Part shown: in pieces, positions 9,153-19,949 of the stretch
Layout: each line of letters opens with the position of its first letter
Position numbering within the stretch: the stretch's first letter is position 1
Source: Rhizomucor pusillus
Taxonomy: Eukaryota; Mucoromycota; Mucoromycetes; Mucorales; Lichtheimiaceae
NCBI GenBank assembly: GCA_900175165.2
Contig: FWWN02000668.1
Span: 1 to 64,000, forward strand
Reading direction: 5' to 3'
DNA length: 64,000 bases
The notes under the pieces: model-generated
The model's input: the letters and a program-made list of their open reading frames with translations, nothing else
What the model was told of the DNA's origin: nothing
The model's database searches: none
Made by a program: the position numbers and the translations under genes

Positions 9153-11417
9153 CTATTTTCTGGACTTTTTCTTATTCTTCCGTTTCGCTGTAGTCACTAG
9201 GATGTGATCAGCCCACTCTGCCGGCTGGCGTTGCGTATCATTCTGCGATGCTACAGCAGGCGTGCCCCACACTGTCTTTGGTCCACTTTGCTGTTGCTGC
9301 TGTTGCTGCGATTGACGCGCTTCACGCGACGACTCGTCTATGGCACGCGCAAGCATCGCTTCATTCTCTTCAGCTGATATTGGCCGATACACTTGGAAAA
9401 ATGGATCATTTTCGATGGCTTGACGTGCAGCGTCGTTCCGTTCGTTGGCTTCTTTGCGTTTCTGCTTCGCCTCCACTGCTTTCCTCATCCTCTCCTCACG
9501 CTTGGCACGATCGCGTCTCTTCTTTACTCGCGCGTTGAGTTCATCTAAAGAAACATGGTAAGCATTGCATCGATGAGAAGGAATTGTGCAGAAACCTACT
9601 TTCAAAGACTTTGAGAGTCTGTTGAGATACATGATTTTTCAGATCAATTTCTAAAAAGGTGACATCGCAAGCGAGAGGAAGATGGCCAAGATACTTTACT
9701 CTTTTCCTCAAATCCTAGTTACCAAACCATGTCAATACCCGTTAATCATTTCTGCAAGATAATTGTCGGGTCGATTTACCTCCGTCAATGTCGTTTCCTC
9801 GACAGCTTCTGCAACAACATTCATTGACATTGGAAAGTTTCTATAGTCACCAAACTCGTGTTTCAGCACTCGGATATCCAGTGGATGCAGGTATATATGC
9901 TGACCATCTGCAGCTTGGAAAAAGTAAAAATCTGATTTTGGTCCCTTGGAATTCGCAACCTGGGTGCTGGAAACACTTTCAGTTCCATCTGCAAACGACG
10001 ATTTATCGTGGTCTTGATGTAGCTGTTGATATGCCATCGGGACTTCCTGCTGCTGTTCTTCCATTGTCTTATCGCTTGTCACCGTAGAAGGAGAAGAACC
10101 AGCTACTGGGCGATCGTTTTTAACTGCATCCAGGATCAGCTTGGAAGTACGCATGGCCAGATCAATCTCCATCGTGTGCTGTAGCTTCAGCTCCTTCAGC
10201 TTGCCATGTATGATATCCAAGCTCGTCTCCAAAAAGGGGATTTCGTCAGCCAGACCCCATTCTTTTGCCTCCACGATGCCTTGTATCAATTCATCCTTGT
10301 CACGCGAGTACTCGCTTTGCAGATACTCTGGACTGGCGAGCATGAACTTTGCAAACTGTAGAGCGTGCGGCATAAAATACCAGGGAGTTAGCGGTACACC
10401 CGGCTTGAGGTACGCATGTATGACATCGTCAGGAATGGGCCAGGATTCCGAAACTGGGAATGCCAACGTGGAGTTGCTAGATCTCTGCATAAGCGATAGC
10501 TCGACTGCGTTTCCTTCCTTGACCCTATTCACATTGCCGCTAGGACCCAATACAGCGTATGGGTGGAGAACACGCACAGGTTTGAGATCCTTCTCGTACA
10601 CCGAGTCCCAGCAAATAGGGCATTTCCGCCATTGTTTCTTTGGGTTCTCTCGCAATGTCAAGTAATGCATAATGCATGACATGCAAAAGATATGCCCACA
10701 TTTGGTGACTCGACCGGCCGCGGGTGTTGACAAACATATGGGACAGGATGGTGTCTCCGAATCAATGATCAACACCTGTTCAATATCGCTCCACTCCAGT
10801 TTCGAGTCTGGATCGGCCAGATTGACTGAATAGTTGCCAAGAGGATTAACAATAAAGCGGAAATTTGCGTTCACAAAACGTTCCTTGTTGAATGGCTGCA
10901 CATTGGTCTGTTTACTGCGACGTGGAGTGTAGGTCGGCATCGGGGATTGCCGAGCAGGGAATGAAAAGTTGAGAAGATGATTGAGAGAGACACGTCCTTT
11001 CTTGTCAACTTGAGCGGCCTCCTATTGAAATTGTTGAGTATACAGCGCCGTATGTTCTTTGTTATCGAAAGGTACCTCAGTATCTCTGGATTCGGATACA
11101 GCAGGGGCTGAGTTCTTTTGTTTCTCTCGCCTTTTATGTTGCTGATATGCTGCGGCGTCATTCTTCGTGCGACCGTGCTGTTTCTGCGCCGATATTTGAG
11201 CTTGTCGCTGTTGTTGCTGCTGCTGATGATTGCCACGGTGAGTTGATTTTCGTAGCTGTTGTTGTTGCTGCTGTTGCTGTCGTTGATGGTAGTATCCACC
11301 GTTCTGGGATTTTCTTTGGTCATCTTGCAAGCCATTGTTTAGCTTTGGAGTATCGGCGGCTGGGTTGCCAGTTGAAGGAACAAATACAGGCGCGTTGACG
11401 TTCATTGCAATATACAT
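9153..11417 (-). CDS. RNF10/Mag2-type RING-finger protein
   Basis: Exons 11417-11076, 11021-9780, 9714-9600 and 9544-9153, 696 residues. An apparent in-frame TAG at 11022-11024 is the end of a 54-nt intron, not a break. The N-terminus (starts at 11417 or 11405) is disordered and glutamine-rich and contains MNVNAPVFVP, which fits a PAM2 peptide. VSLNHLLNFSFP, FNKERFVNANFRFIV and a C3HC4 RING at about 207-252 (CPICL, CGHIFCMSC, CPICWDSV) match RNF10. So does the C-terminal half, with FYFFQAADGQHIYLHPLDI, a YLGHLPL segment encoded by the short exon 3, and the final charged helix. Known relatives (human RNF10, yeast Mag2) ubiquitinate 40S ribosomal proteins in stalled-initiation and ribosome quality control; the same role is inferred here. 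It is head-to-head with the YSC84 gene, 579 bp apart. Confidence 0.9.
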
Positions 11418-11996
11418 GTATATCCGCTGTAGCAGTCAGATTGAGTCTATGGTCGTTTGGTGGCCAGTAGTGATGATGACGCTCAAAAATGGATGTCTTG
11501 TCGTAGAATTGGAATAAGCAGGTGTAAACAATATCTTGAATTACCGCGAACAAGCCGAAAAATGGGATGATGTGTACAGTGAGATTGCGTAGTAACAATT
11601 CCATTACTTAAAAGAAGCAGACGATGAAGGAAGCCATGTTGAGTATAGAGAAAGAACAGTAACAAAGGTCAAGAAAATTAGTATATGCAGTGATTACAAA
11701 TGCCGTAGTATGAACAATTAGATGCAGTTAGGTTGTGTTCGGGTGTGTGGTCCGCACGCGGAAAAGAGAATGCTGTGTTTGTAAAGAAGATCGGTTGGTA
11801 TAAGCCGGCGGTGAGTTAGGGAAGATTGCGAAAAGCGATCAGAAGAATCGCGAGGAGGAGAGAGAGAAACACTCAAATGCCTCGGACCAGGCAGCGACTG
11901 ATATTCCCGCTCAGCAGTCGCCTGACGCACACAGCGTGTTTCATTTGCCAGATAGCCCGACACGGTGCCTCTCGCTCTCTTTCCGCAGGAAAAAAA
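11418..11996. other. shared intergenic region of divergent genes
   Basis: About 580 bp between the divergent RNF10-type and YSC84-type genes, so it should hold both promoters. No extra gene is supported; the open frames here read through likely 5' UTR. Confidence 0.45.
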
Positions 11997-13559
11997 ATGA
12001 AAAGGATAACCAACGCAGCGTCTTCTATAAATATAAATTCGCCAATCCCTACGAACCTCGCCGGCAAGTCATGAAGCACATTACTGCCTTATCGCTTGCC
12101 GACACGACGCTGATTGCTTGTATTAGGCGAATGTAAAAAGGCAGCCAAGATTTTAAACAGCTTCATTGGTAGGAGGAGTGCTTAATAAGTCAAGCTTGCC
12201 AGTCTTGGCTCAATGCGGAACGGTGTAGATCCTGGGCAGGGACTTGACAAGGTAATTCCTCCCAATATCCTGGAGAAAGCTCAAGGCTTGGCGATTTTTA
12301 CGGTCTTGAAAGCGGGTTTCCTATTCTCTGGACGCGCAGGCAGTGGTCTTGTGGTAGCCAGGTACTTGTAAGCTGACTTGCAGAAAAGCACGAGGTCTAA
12401 TTAAAAATATGCGCAGATTGCCAGACAACAGTGAGTGCCTAGTGCCATCGCAGGAAAATTACTCCTTGCTAACATGAAAGCAGCTTGGTCGGCACCGTCA
12501 GCAATCGGTACCGGTGGCATGGGCGCAGGAGGACAAATCGGTAAGGAATCAGTTTCTTAAGTGAGAATATGTTGCATTTTACTCACTAACTGATCCAGGT
12601 GCTGAGTTGACGGACTTTGTTCTTGTTCTGAACACCAAGGAGGCGGTAAAGACCTTTAGCCAGTTTGGCAACATCACGCTAGGCGGAAATGTGTCTGGTA
12701 CGGCTGCTATGTTTACTTCAACTAAATTTTTTGCTTATATGCCTGCATGATAGTTGCTGCTGGACCCATTGGACGCAACGCAGAGGCTTCTGGATCGGCC
12801 AGTCTTAAACACATCGCTGCAGTCTATTCGTACAGCAAAACCCGCGGCTTTTTCGCTGGTGTCTCGCTGGAAGGATCAGTTGTTCTTACTCGAAATGATG
12901 CAAATGAAAAGTTCTACGGAAGGAGAGTGACAGCAAAGGAGTTACTGAACGGCTCTGTTCCTCCACCACCCGAGGCTGATGCACTGTACCGTGCTCTCAA
13001 TGCAAAATTCCACAACTTGGGCAGCACAGGATCTATGTATCAGCGCAATAGCGGTGAAGAGTCACCTCGCAGTTATAACTTCAAGAGCACGAATATTTCG
13101 GCACCTGGAACATTGCGACAACCCCCACCACTGCGGCAGGGACAGCAAACTACACCCTCTCCATACGCTGCAAACAATGCAGCGCCGCCTCCACCGTATC
13201 AATCTCCACCGTCAAACTATGGCCAGACGTATGGTCACCAAAAGACACCCAGCTACGGAAACGGAGGAGCTGCTACTACGAGACTACCTCCGCCTCCTCC
13301 ACCTCCTTCGCGAAAACCACACGAGGAGACAGCGCGAGCACTCTATGATTTCAACGGTGAACAAAGTGGGGACTTGAGTTTCCGAGAGGGAGATATCATT
13401 ACAATTGTTCAGAAAAGCCAGAGCCAGGATGATTGGTGGACAGGCAGGATAGGTGGTAGACAAGGCATTGTAAGTAAAGTCCAATACCAAACTATCGGCG
13501 TGGAAAAAAACTAATGAGCCTTCCCATAGTTCCCCGCGAACTACGTGCAATTACAATAA
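11997..13559 (+). CDS. YSC84: YSC84/LSB3-type SYLF and SH3 domain protein
   Basis: Eight exons: 11997-12063, 12127-12168, 12229-12361, 12417-12430, 12484-12540, 12599-12697, 12754-13469 and 13530-13559 (385 residues). Conserved SYLF-domain words cross nearly every junction: INSPIPTNL, ECKKAAKILNSFI, DKVIPPNILEKAQGLAIFTVLKAG, then WSAPSAIGTGGMG, ELTDFVLVLNT, ITLGGNVSVAAGPIGR. A proline-rich linker follows, with a C-terminal SH3 domain (ALYDF, GDIITI, DDWWTGR, FPANYVQ). Intron 1 must use a GC donor (GCAAGT at 12064); exon 4 is only 14 nt. The start at 11997 is tentative because a TATA-like string (12025-12037) lies within exon 1. The family binds actin and phosphoinositides at endocytic actin patches, with SH3 partners such as Las17/WASP. 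Confidence 0.88.
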
Positions 13560-13986
13560 TCCTATACACCTATCGATATAATACTCAATGTGACACATCA
13601 ACACCGGCTCATTGTCTCAGACATAGCATTTTACACTATAAAATCGCGCCACCTTTTTCATTAGATCTATTTTACTGCAATGTGACCATGATTATTATTT
13701 TTTGCTCGCCACAAAGTATAAAGATATTACCAAGATGAAAACCATGCGTAAAAGCATCTGAGGATTGTCCATTCGCGGATCCTGGTCATTCCTTATAAAA
13801 ATCACTAGTTCTTCGAAATTGTGCCAATGCCTTCAAAAATTTCGCCGAAAACTTCACAGCAGGTACAGCAAATGTCTGTGAGTTTGTAAGGCTGTATCAC
13901 CTTGAGCAGCTGAAATTTGTAATGGCATTTCTGGCCGCATAAAACGTGAGCTAAACCTATTCCCTCGTTTTCCCAACGTTGCAGTA
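13560..13986. other. intergenic
   Basis: 427 bp between two co-oriented genes; 3' end of YSC84 and promoter/5' UTR of the acyl-CoA dehydrogenase. Nothing else seen. Confidence 0.5.
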
Positions 13987-15583
13987 ATGGCTACCAACTC
14001 TCTCGTTGACATCAAGACACTCTCTCCCAAGTTTCAAGATCTATATGCCAAGGCAAAAGACTTTGTAGAGGTGAGTACGTGCAGCAAACGCTTACAACGC
14101 TGTCAAACTTAACTTTATTCGCAAAGAACGACTGTATTCCTGCTGAGGCTACCTACAATGCACAAATGGGCAAGGGCGAGGATCGCTGGAAGGTGAATAA
14201 GACAAGCGAGAGTGGATTGGCTGGTAACACTCTAAACTCGTGTGTGTAGGTGGTTCCCCCGGTTATTGAAGAACTTAAAGCCAAAGCACGTTCTCTTGGA
14301 CTTTGGAACCTCTTCCTCGGCAAGGACTACGCTGAAGGAGCTGGACTGTCCAACCTCGAGTATTCGCTCATTGCCGAGCTCACCGGCCGGTCTCCCAAGA
14401 TCGCTCCTGAAGCTATGAACTGCTCTGCACCTGATACTGGCAACATGGAAGTGTTTGCAAAGTACGGCACTCCTGCTCAAAAGGAGAAATGGCTGGTTCC
14501 TCTTTTGAACGGCAAGATCCGCTCTGCCTTTGCTATGACTGAACCTGCAGTCGCATCTTCTGACGCGACAAACATTGAGACGCATATCCGACGTGAAGGC
14601 AACGAATATGTGATCAATGGTCGCAAATGGTGGATTTCCGGCGCTGGTGACCCGCGCTGCGCTGTCTACTTGGTGATGGGCAAGACTGACCCGAACAACA
14701 AGAACCGCCACAGGCAGCAGAGCTTGGTGATCGTTCCAGCTGATACCCCCGGCATCACCGTCGTTCGACCGATGACCGTTTTTGGCTACGATGACGCTCC
14801 GGAAGGCCACTGCGAGATAATCTTTAAGGATGTCAGAGTACCTGTCGAGAATATCATCTTGGGCGAAGGCCGTGGATTTGAAGTCATCCAAGGCCGTCTT
14901 GGTCCTGGCCGTATTCATCACTGGTAAGTTCATTATAATATACATTATATTCTGCAAAATATTTTAATGTGTCCACAAGCATGCGTTGCATTGGTATGGC
15001 CGAGCGTGGTTTGGAGTTGATGATTTCTCGTGTTACAGATCCATCTCGTCGTACATTTGGCAAGAACTTGTCTGAACATGGAACCGTCATTGCTGATATT
15101 GCCACATCACGTATTGAAATTGATCAAGCCCGTTTCCTTGTGCTTAGCGCTGCCAAGAAGATTGATGAAGCCAAGGCGAAGGGTGCTATGAAAGAAATCA
15201 GTATGGCCAAGGTAAATCGTCCAAAATGCTGCAATTTTGGCGTCGTACTAACTATATTTCCTTGTAGATCGCTGCTCCAACCATGCTGTTGAATGTATTG
15301 GACCGCGCAATGCAAGCACACGGTGCTAGAGGAATTTCACAGGATACTCCTCTTGCTCACTTTTACGCTGCAGCTCGTACTCTCCGTTACGCTGACGGTC
15401 CAGATGAGGTAGGATTATTTCAGTGTGATGATACCAGGCAATTTGGCTAACGTATCAAAATTCCAGGTACACCGTAACCAGCTTGGCAAGATCGAGCTAC
15501 GTCGTGCTGCTGATATTGCCGCCAAATTGAAGGCCCAAAAAGACAAGTCTGACCGTCTCGTCGCAGCTGTTGCCAAGCTGTAA
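13987..15583 (+). CDS. acyl-CoA dehydrogenase, ACAD10/11-like
   Basis: Six exons: 13987-14070, 14127-14192, 14250-14923, 14980-15211, 15268-15408 and 15467-15583 (437 residues), all junctions in phase. It carries the acyl-CoA dehydrogenase signature: [19 protein letters not shown] (flavin/substrate loop), [43 protein letters not shown], and the C-terminal [14 protein letters not shown] in which the acidic residue serves as catalytic base. The sequence type is that of ACAD10/ACAD11 and fungal stand-alone relatives. The aminoglycoside-phosphotransferase-like domain found in animal ACAD10/11 is absent. No clear presequence or C-terminal peroxisomal tripeptide (it ends AKL, which could act as a weak PTS1-like signal) allows a firm location. 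It would catalyse FAD-dependent alpha,beta-dehydrogenation of acyl-CoA in beta-oxidation of unusual chains. Confidence 0.92.
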
Positions 15584-16152
15584 ATATGTATATTATTTCC
15601 AGTGTTTTGCTTTTGTTTTGTATCCCGTTGATAACTCGAAAACTTTTTAGTTTTGTGCTGAAAATGCATTATTTTTGATTGTCCCACTCGGTATCGAGGA
15701 AACTCTGGCTTGTGGAATGGAACTATTTTGGGATGACTTGTTAGCATCCTTTTAATTATCTGCTACTCTTTTTTGCATGAACATTATCTTCTACAATGTA
15801 GCCTGTTTCGGCATGTCCTTTACGCTGACTCTGTGTGATCAACGCACTTATGGATACACGTCTTATTGTATTCGTACGATCTGCTCTAAAATTGCCACAT
15901 AATAGTACTTATCTAACTTACACTGACGCAAGCATTAGAATACCATATCTTTGCGTTTTGTGAACAAGTCCACATCCTCCTTCTTTCTCCCGTCGCATAG
16001 AATTTACATCTTAGAAATCTTCCTCTCGAATACAAGCTAGGTAAGTTAGATATTGTCATGAGCAAGTTACAATCAATTTTACTTGCAAGGGTCGTCCTTC
16101 CACTTACTGATGTAGCAGATCTTATCTACAGGAGAGATAACGGAGGCTTCAT
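15584..16152 (+). promoter_or_regulatory. intergenic region with probable 5'-UTR intron
   Basis: Between the acyl-CoA dehydrogenase and the RRM gene. A GTAAGT donor at 16041 and an acceptor ending at 16131 frame a 91-nt intron just upstream of the RRM gene's ATG at 16153. Its removal leaves a short leader. No other gene seen. Confidence 0.4.
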
Positions 16153-17978
16153 ATGTACACCTTATTCCCCACGACGACGAAGGCTATTCCAGGTCCAAGC
16201 TCGTTTTCGGCCGCAAACGAAATACAAAGGGAATTTCGAATTGGCAGGTTGATCGTTGACCTGGTCCGTTATGGGTTAATAATGTATACTGTTACAGGTA
16301 ACGATATGATGAAGAGAACTCAGTACCCAGCTACATCTGGAAAGAGCGAGGTCAACGTCATTCCACGCACACTTTGGTCTGCCCTTCCATTGATGTCTGC
16401 GTCAACGCTTACACTGAAACGTAAGTAGGAGAAAGTCTATTTGTATCCATTAACGATTAAATGCTTTTATTCAGCCTTGGAGTCTCCAAACTACATGGAC
16501 CCGATTGCGAAATCCAAGCTTACGTCGAGAGCAGCAGAGCCAGTTCTTGCAAAGAGCAGCCCTATCCTGTGGGATATCGAGCCAAGTTTCCCATCGTTGG
16601 GTTGTAACAGCGATCTCGCTTCGAAAACATTCCTTGAAAACGGTAGCTCTCTTGGATATGGTCCTGCAGTTTACAGCAGCGAGGGATACTCTCAGCGTGT
16701 GCTATTTACTGGTATATACGATCATCATCATATCACTGCGCCTATCGGAACAGGACGGATGCAACAAGGCAGACAATCGTCCCCAAGCCCACTCTCAACT
16801 CCATCTCTGTTACCTCTGAAGGAAGAAAGTCCATACGTTGGCCATGTTGGCGGAGCGCTCTTTGACTCTCTATCTCGAGAATTTTCCCGGATTAATCTGG
16901 AACCAGGTGCTGACTCTCCAAAGCAGTATCTCGTAGTCAAGCTTTCAAACGTAAGCACGATGCGCATATATGTGTACAATTTTGTAGTCACAAACTATCT
17001 TCTAGATACCGTGGACGGCGTCAACGGCAGAGATCGAAGAGCTCCTATGTCGAATCTCGCTTCCCGAAAAGGTTGAGCACGCTCAAAGCATACATGTGAG
17101 CTTTGAAAGACTTTCAGAATAATTCCATCAATTAACGTCAGATATTGTTCAGATCCTAATTGATAAGTTCACTGGAAAGACTCTAGGCGATGCATACATC
17201 GAGCTCAACAGCGAAGAGGACGTTACAAAGCTGTCCCAGGAGCTGCGTCATGCTAGATTACGCGGACGGCGTCTATCTATCAAGTGCTCTTCTCAAGATG
17301 AGTTGCTGAGCAGCCTATTCCCAAAGTGGCCAGGCACATTTTCCGGCGGGCATGTAACACTGGAACCACAATATGTGGAATCCATCGGCGGTCAACGTAT
17401 TCGGTTGCCACCTCTTGTGACATCGGCCGAGTATGAGTCTCTTCTCGCAATATGCAGAGATTACAGAGTAGGTTGAGGCCTATGCAGGAAAACGGTTAAT
17501 AGCAGCTGTAACACTATATGAATAGGGTCATTACTCGCGCAAGTGCGGTGAACGGCCTTTTGAGAATTTCATTTCCTTGCTTGTCAAGTATCCATTCCAT
17601 GAAAAGACGGTCACAACGACTCTCCACCGAGATCACCTGTATGAATACTATAAACTAGCAGCAAGTATGTTATTTAGCCTCGGGAGTCCATGTTAAGCCA
17701 AACAACTTACAACGTTGTAGGAGCCCTAAGAAGACATTTGTCAACGCATACCCATCGGCTCTCATGGCTGCTCTTGGATAAAATGATACGAGCTGCTGTG
17801 CAGTGTCCACATCTTACTATCCCTCAGAAAAGGGCCATACTCGCAGCGAGGCAAGTGTATTGGTACTTTAACATTACCGCATCTACTGACAAGCTACTGT
17901 ATTAGTGACATGGAATGTCCGCCTGATATTGCCTATTTGCTGATTCCTCCGCCTGAAGAAGTTGATGAAGATCAATGA
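16153..17978 (+). CDS. RRM-domain RNA-binding protein
   Basis: Seven exons: 16153-16420, 16475-16950, 17006-17095, 17153-17467, 17526-17664, 17721-17850 and 17906-17978 (496 residues). The first half is disordered and Ser/Pro-rich. An RRM lies at about 240-320, with RNP2-like YLVVKLSNIPW at the start and RNP1-like GKTLGDAYIELNS, encoded across the intron at 16951-17005. A helical C-terminal region follows (YESLLAICRDY, RPFENFISLLVKYPF, LSWLLLDKMIRAAVQC), ending in an acidic tail after IPPPEEV. The last intron starts with GC (GCAAGT at 17851); a GT alternative four bases on would stop translation at once. A 50-nt stretch at 16250 resembles an unspliced intron but is open in frame, so I kept it. 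The specific orthologue is not recognised; likely mRNA processing or transport. Confidence 0.78.
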
Positions 17979-18135
17979 TACATATATCACATATTTCCAT
18001 ATGCATATCACAATTAACATAAGCTGGCTATTATTATCATCAAGACGATAAAACATTCATTATCTCTACATACTTTCTATTGAAATAAGCACATCGATGC
18101 CGATTATATGATACAAAATGTGATAGAGTATATCT

Positions 18136-19726
18136 CTACGGTGGAGTCAACAATTGCGGGTTTCCTGGGATCCATTTCCGCAGAACTTGCGGTACATGGA
18201 CGGATCCATCCGAGTTTTGGAATGTTTCCAACAATGCAATGATTATCCGGGGCACTGCGATCGCCGTCCCATTAAGTGTATGAGCAAAATGAACCCATTT
18301 CTCCTTGATATGCCAAGGGACTCTGACAGTCTTTGGTCCAGCTTGCTCCTTGAAACCTGAAGCCACATAACGTATATCGAGTCTGCGGCTCTGGTAATCC
18401 GTGCAATTGGATGTGGAAGAGATTTCGCCCCAAGCTTGTCTGCCAGGCAACCATGCCTCCACATCATACTTCCGGAAAGCGCTAGCTCCAAGCTCTTCAG
18501 TAGGCATATCAAGTACACTATCCATGAAATTGTCCGTTAGCTACTCATTAGTTCAAGATCGATATCCGTGCTTACCGGAAACATAGTCCCAGTTCTGTAA
18601 AGATTTCCTCTTGAAGCTGTCTCAGTTCTTCCAGCATAGCTTCACTCTGACTCGGTGTAGTTACGGCAAACAGTTCGACCTTGGAGAATTGGTGGACACG
18701 GTAAAGTCCACGTTCCTCGGCGGATCCATGGCCAGCTTCAGCGCGAAATGCTCTTCCGAAACCGACGATACGTTGAGGCAGCTGGTCCTCATCAATCATC
18801 TTCTGCGCGAACATGCCAGCAAGCGGGATCTCGGCGGTACCAGCCAAACACAATCTAGGGGCTGTTGTATTGACGGTGCTCGCTGTAGTAACGTCGTAAA
18901 TCTGCGATGCTTCCTTGCTGCGAGGCTGAAATCCACATCCATATGCAACCGATGTTCGCACGATATCCGGTGTAATAACTGGACTGAATCCACGCAGCAT
19001 CGCCTTCTCGATAGCATACTGGATCAATGCCATTTCCAACCAAACACCAGCGTTTTTCAAATAGTAGAATTTCGACCCACTGACGAGCGCGGCCTGGTTG
19101 AAGTCGACAATCTGCAGTCGCTCTGCGAGCGTCAAGTGATCCAAAAGAGGGTAATCTTCCTGCTTTCTCTGAAGACCGACTGTTTTCATGACCTGAGCGT
19201 TTTCCTCTGGCCCAAGAGGAACGTCCTTGTGCGTTCGGTTCGGTATGAGCAGCGCGTGTGCTGTCATTTCTGAATCGATGGATGCTATCTGGGACGCTAT
19301 CTGTTGAATCTTGGTCTTATATTCCTTTCCAAGGTTAATGTAACGTTGCCTCTCCTCCTTGGATTTAGCGGATCGTATGCAACTATTGTTACTGTCGCGC
19401 TCCTTTTCGAGTGCGTCGCGCTGGGCTGCCAACTGTTCCTTTTTCTCATACAGACTTTTCACTCGATCGATGCTATCGCTTTCATAGTTACGTGCACGCA
19501 TATTCTCCCGTAGTTGCTCGGCATTCTCGATAATGTCGCGTAAATCAAGTTGAGGAGGAATTCTGTGTACATCGTCGTTGCTTTCGCCGGCGGCGGCGGC
19601 GGCATTTCTCGCTGTTGCGCTCAGCAGACGTTTGCTAGTTACAGCAGCAGCAGCAGACGGTGTCGTTGCTGTGCGATAGCTCTGTAAAACTCGTTGAAAA
19701 TGACACCGTAAGCACGTTCGAAGCAT
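18136..19726 (-). CDS. DIA4: mitochondrial seryl-tRNA synthetase
   Basis: Exons 19726-18576 and 18517-18136, 510 residues. The ATG at 19726 begins a basic, Ser/Thr/Ala-rich presequence ([19 protein letters not shown]), fitting mitochondrial import; the frame upstream starts only with GTG. A long antiparallel coiled-coil arm ([20 protein letters not shown]) binds tRNA. The class II catalytic core has motif 2 ([15 protein letters not shown] then [15 protein letters not shown]) and motif 3 ([20 protein letters not shown]). The joint restores [12 protein letters not shown] and [13 protein letters not shown], both invariant in SerRS. It charges mitochondrial tRNA-Ser. A second, cytosolic SerRS gene is expected elsewhere. 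It is tail-to-tail with the RRM gene, 157 bp apart. Confidence 0.95.
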
Positions 19727-19949
19727 TGTATCGGAAGAGTAACTAGGCCCTGGTGGGAAATCGTGACACGCCACTTATACTGCTGGCAAGCACTACTCCG
19801 CAGTGCTATCAAGCTCATCAAGATCAAATATACCACCACCATAGAAATAAAATATTTGGGAAATCAATAAGCTCTGTTGTGATTAAAAAGGGGATATGAG
19901 ATACATGTTTTCTATCGAGAGAAAAAAAAGTTGGAAGATCATTCTGGCT

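Noticed and set aside
11022..11024. In-frame TAG in the RNF10 homologue, suggesting a broken gene or stop-codon readthrough
   Set aside because: A 54-nt intron (11075-11022, GTACCT donor, AATAG acceptor) removes it and joins conserved sequence in phase.
12214..12240. ATG at 12214 as start of the YSC84 gene
   Set aside because: It lies in intron 2; the acceptor at 12228 gives DPGQGLDKVIPP in frame with upstream conserved exons.
16250..16299. 50-nt intron in the RRM gene
   Set aside because: GTTGAT...ACAG borders exist, but removal creates an immediate stop while the retained sequence is open.
18611..19273. 220-codon plus-strand open frame
   Set aside because: Antisense shadow of mitochondrial seryl-tRNA synthetase, Cys/Arg/Ser-rich with no motif.
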